Source of the DNA: DATMER01 sp963741305
Lineage (GTDB): Bacteria; Acidobacteriota; Thermoanaerobaculia; Multivoradales; UBA5704
Direction of reading: 5' to 3'
NCBI GenBank assembly: GCA_963741305.1
Contig: CAVUHL010000008.1
Coordinates: 1 to 23,967, forward strand
Length of the DNA stretch: 23,967 nt
In this document: piece after piece, positions 23,313-23,967 of the stretch
Layout of the letters: every line of letters begins with the position of its first letter
Position numbering within the stretch: the first letter of the stretch is position 1
The notes under the pieces: model-generated
What the model was told of the DNA's origin: nothing
The model's database searches: none
What the model saw: the letters and a program-made list of their open reading frames with translations, nothing else
Program-made: the position numbers and the translations under genes

Positions 23313-23627
23313 TCAACGAGACCACCAGACGCGTGTTCTGAAAATCGGAGCACCTCCGCCGGTAGGAGGAGTAACCGGTTGCTCGGGTGTGGGAGCGGCG
23401 GCGATACGGGTGATGAGTTGGGGTGAGGTGAAGCCGATGGCGAAAGCTTCCTGGAGAGTGGGGGTATCATCCTTCAGGTAATATGCTGCTAGGGCTCCGA
23501 GTACGACTTGAGCAAGAAGCTGGATCCAGTAGCCCGGAGCCTTGAAGAGGCCATCAGTCGGACCCTTCCCAATCCTTATAAGCTCAGGCACCAGCGCCCC
23601 GACGCATCCGGCTATGACGAGTTCCAT
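23313..23627 (-). CDS. small membrane protein
   Basis: A 104-aa protein. The start at ATG 23627 is chosen because AAAGGAGA lies about 7 nt upstream; the ATG at 23645 contains that site within its own codons. Two hydrophobic segments, MELVIAGCVGALVPELI and APGYWIQLLAQVVLGALAAY, precede a soluble tail ending in a Pro/Gly-rich stretch (PEQPVTPPTGGGAP). Its size and two helices recall holins or small membrane anchors, but no family is recognised. It is the first gene of the operon, 21 bp before the exported-protein gene. Confidence 0.6.
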   Translation of the reverse strand: MELVIAGCVGALVPELIRIGKGPTDGLFKAPGYWIQLLAQVVLGALAAYYLKDDTPTLQEAFAIGFTSPQLITRIAAAPTPEQPVTPPTGGGAPIFRTRVWWSR

Positions 23628-23770
23628 TGCGAGGTCTCCTTTCATTCCACTCTGCTTCCAGAGACGGACTGACCTTGCAATTTCCCAGACTTGTTGCTTT
23701 TGGCGGCGTAAGAGCCCCCGCTCTTGCGTGGAGCGAATGTCAGGGTCACGAAGCCGGGCTACAGGAGCAC

Positions 23771-23967
23771 CTAGTCGCGTGCCGTGCTGATCACCGCCCG
23801 CGGCTCGCGGTGCTGCGGCGTGCCTGGGAGGAGCACCACCGGCTCAATCACCATCACCTGGGTCCATTGCGTGATGGGAACGACTACCACGTGGCCAACG
23901 AGGATCTGGTGCACCAGGGTGGCAGTTCCTCCCCTTGGAGGAATCGTCGAGTGGCGTCTGCCTCCCG
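23771..23967 (-). CDS. partial hypothetical protein (C-terminal end only)
   Basis: An open frame enters from the right edge and ends in TAG at 23773-23771, about 65 codons. The visible end reads TLVHQILVGHVVVVPITQ and VMVIEPVVLLPG, then a polar tail ending AVISTARD. It is beta-strand-like and hydrophobic in alternation. It precedes the small membrane protein gene by about 145 bp on the same strand and may belong to the same transcription unit. Confidence 0.45.
   Translation of the reverse strand, partial: GGRRHSTIPPRGGTATLVHQILVGHVVVVPITQWTQVMVIEPVVLLPGTPQHREPRAVISTARD

Overview
The window is GC-rich bacterial DNA. The mix of genes suggests a Gram-negative member of the Acidobacteriota, perhaps Thermoanaerobaculia-like: HTH/TPR proteins, a DUF2911 protein, a BlaI/M56 pair with an Asp-rich tail, a selenocysteine tRNA, lipoproteins, and many dispersed GC-rich palindromes. 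This placement is inferred from gene content and recall, not from a marker gene.

Layout. Positions 1-1730 are an accessory region: a membrane protein with a C2HC zinc knuckle, a cluster of related palindromes, and an AlpA-type DNA-binding protein. Positions 2090-5310 hold two paralogous HTH+TPR proteins on the minus strand, with a small secreted-peptide gene (3617-3841, plus strand) in the gap between them. Positions 5470-8667 carry a small protein, a zinc-finger/TPR protein, a MerR-like HTH protein and a hypothetical protein, all on the plus strand. Positions 8914-14645 look like ordinary chromosome: an ABC exporter, a DUF2911/TPR exported protein, and a BlaI-type repressor overlapping an M56 metallopeptidase gene. 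Positions 14646-15094 are intergenic repeats.

Positions 15095-18553 are a complete IS1-family transposon. It has 19-bp perfect terminal inverted repeats and an 8-bp target duplication, and it sits inside a 21-bp tandem repeat array. It carries a transposase and a four-gene passenger operon that ends in a Clp-fold (SDH-type) serine proteinase and an intrinsic terminator. To its right lie a lipoprotein gene, tRNA-Sec (19520-19619), and about 1.1 kb of hairpin-rich DNA without a clear gene. A minus-strand operon (23627 to 20706) follows: a small membrane protein, an exported protein, a papain-like cysteine protease and a small hypothetical. The right edge has a partial gene.

Many conserved genes (ABC exporter, DUF2911, M56, transposase, TPR proteins, papain-like protease) are broken by single-base frameshifts, several at homopolymers. 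I count more than 20. This looks like indel error in the assembly rather than gene decay, and gene boundaries in those loci are given for the reconstructed full-length gene.

The best candidates for something new are the passenger operon of the transposon, the HTH-TPR/secreted-peptide locus (it resembles Gram-positive RRNPP quorum sensing), and the papain-like protease operon.
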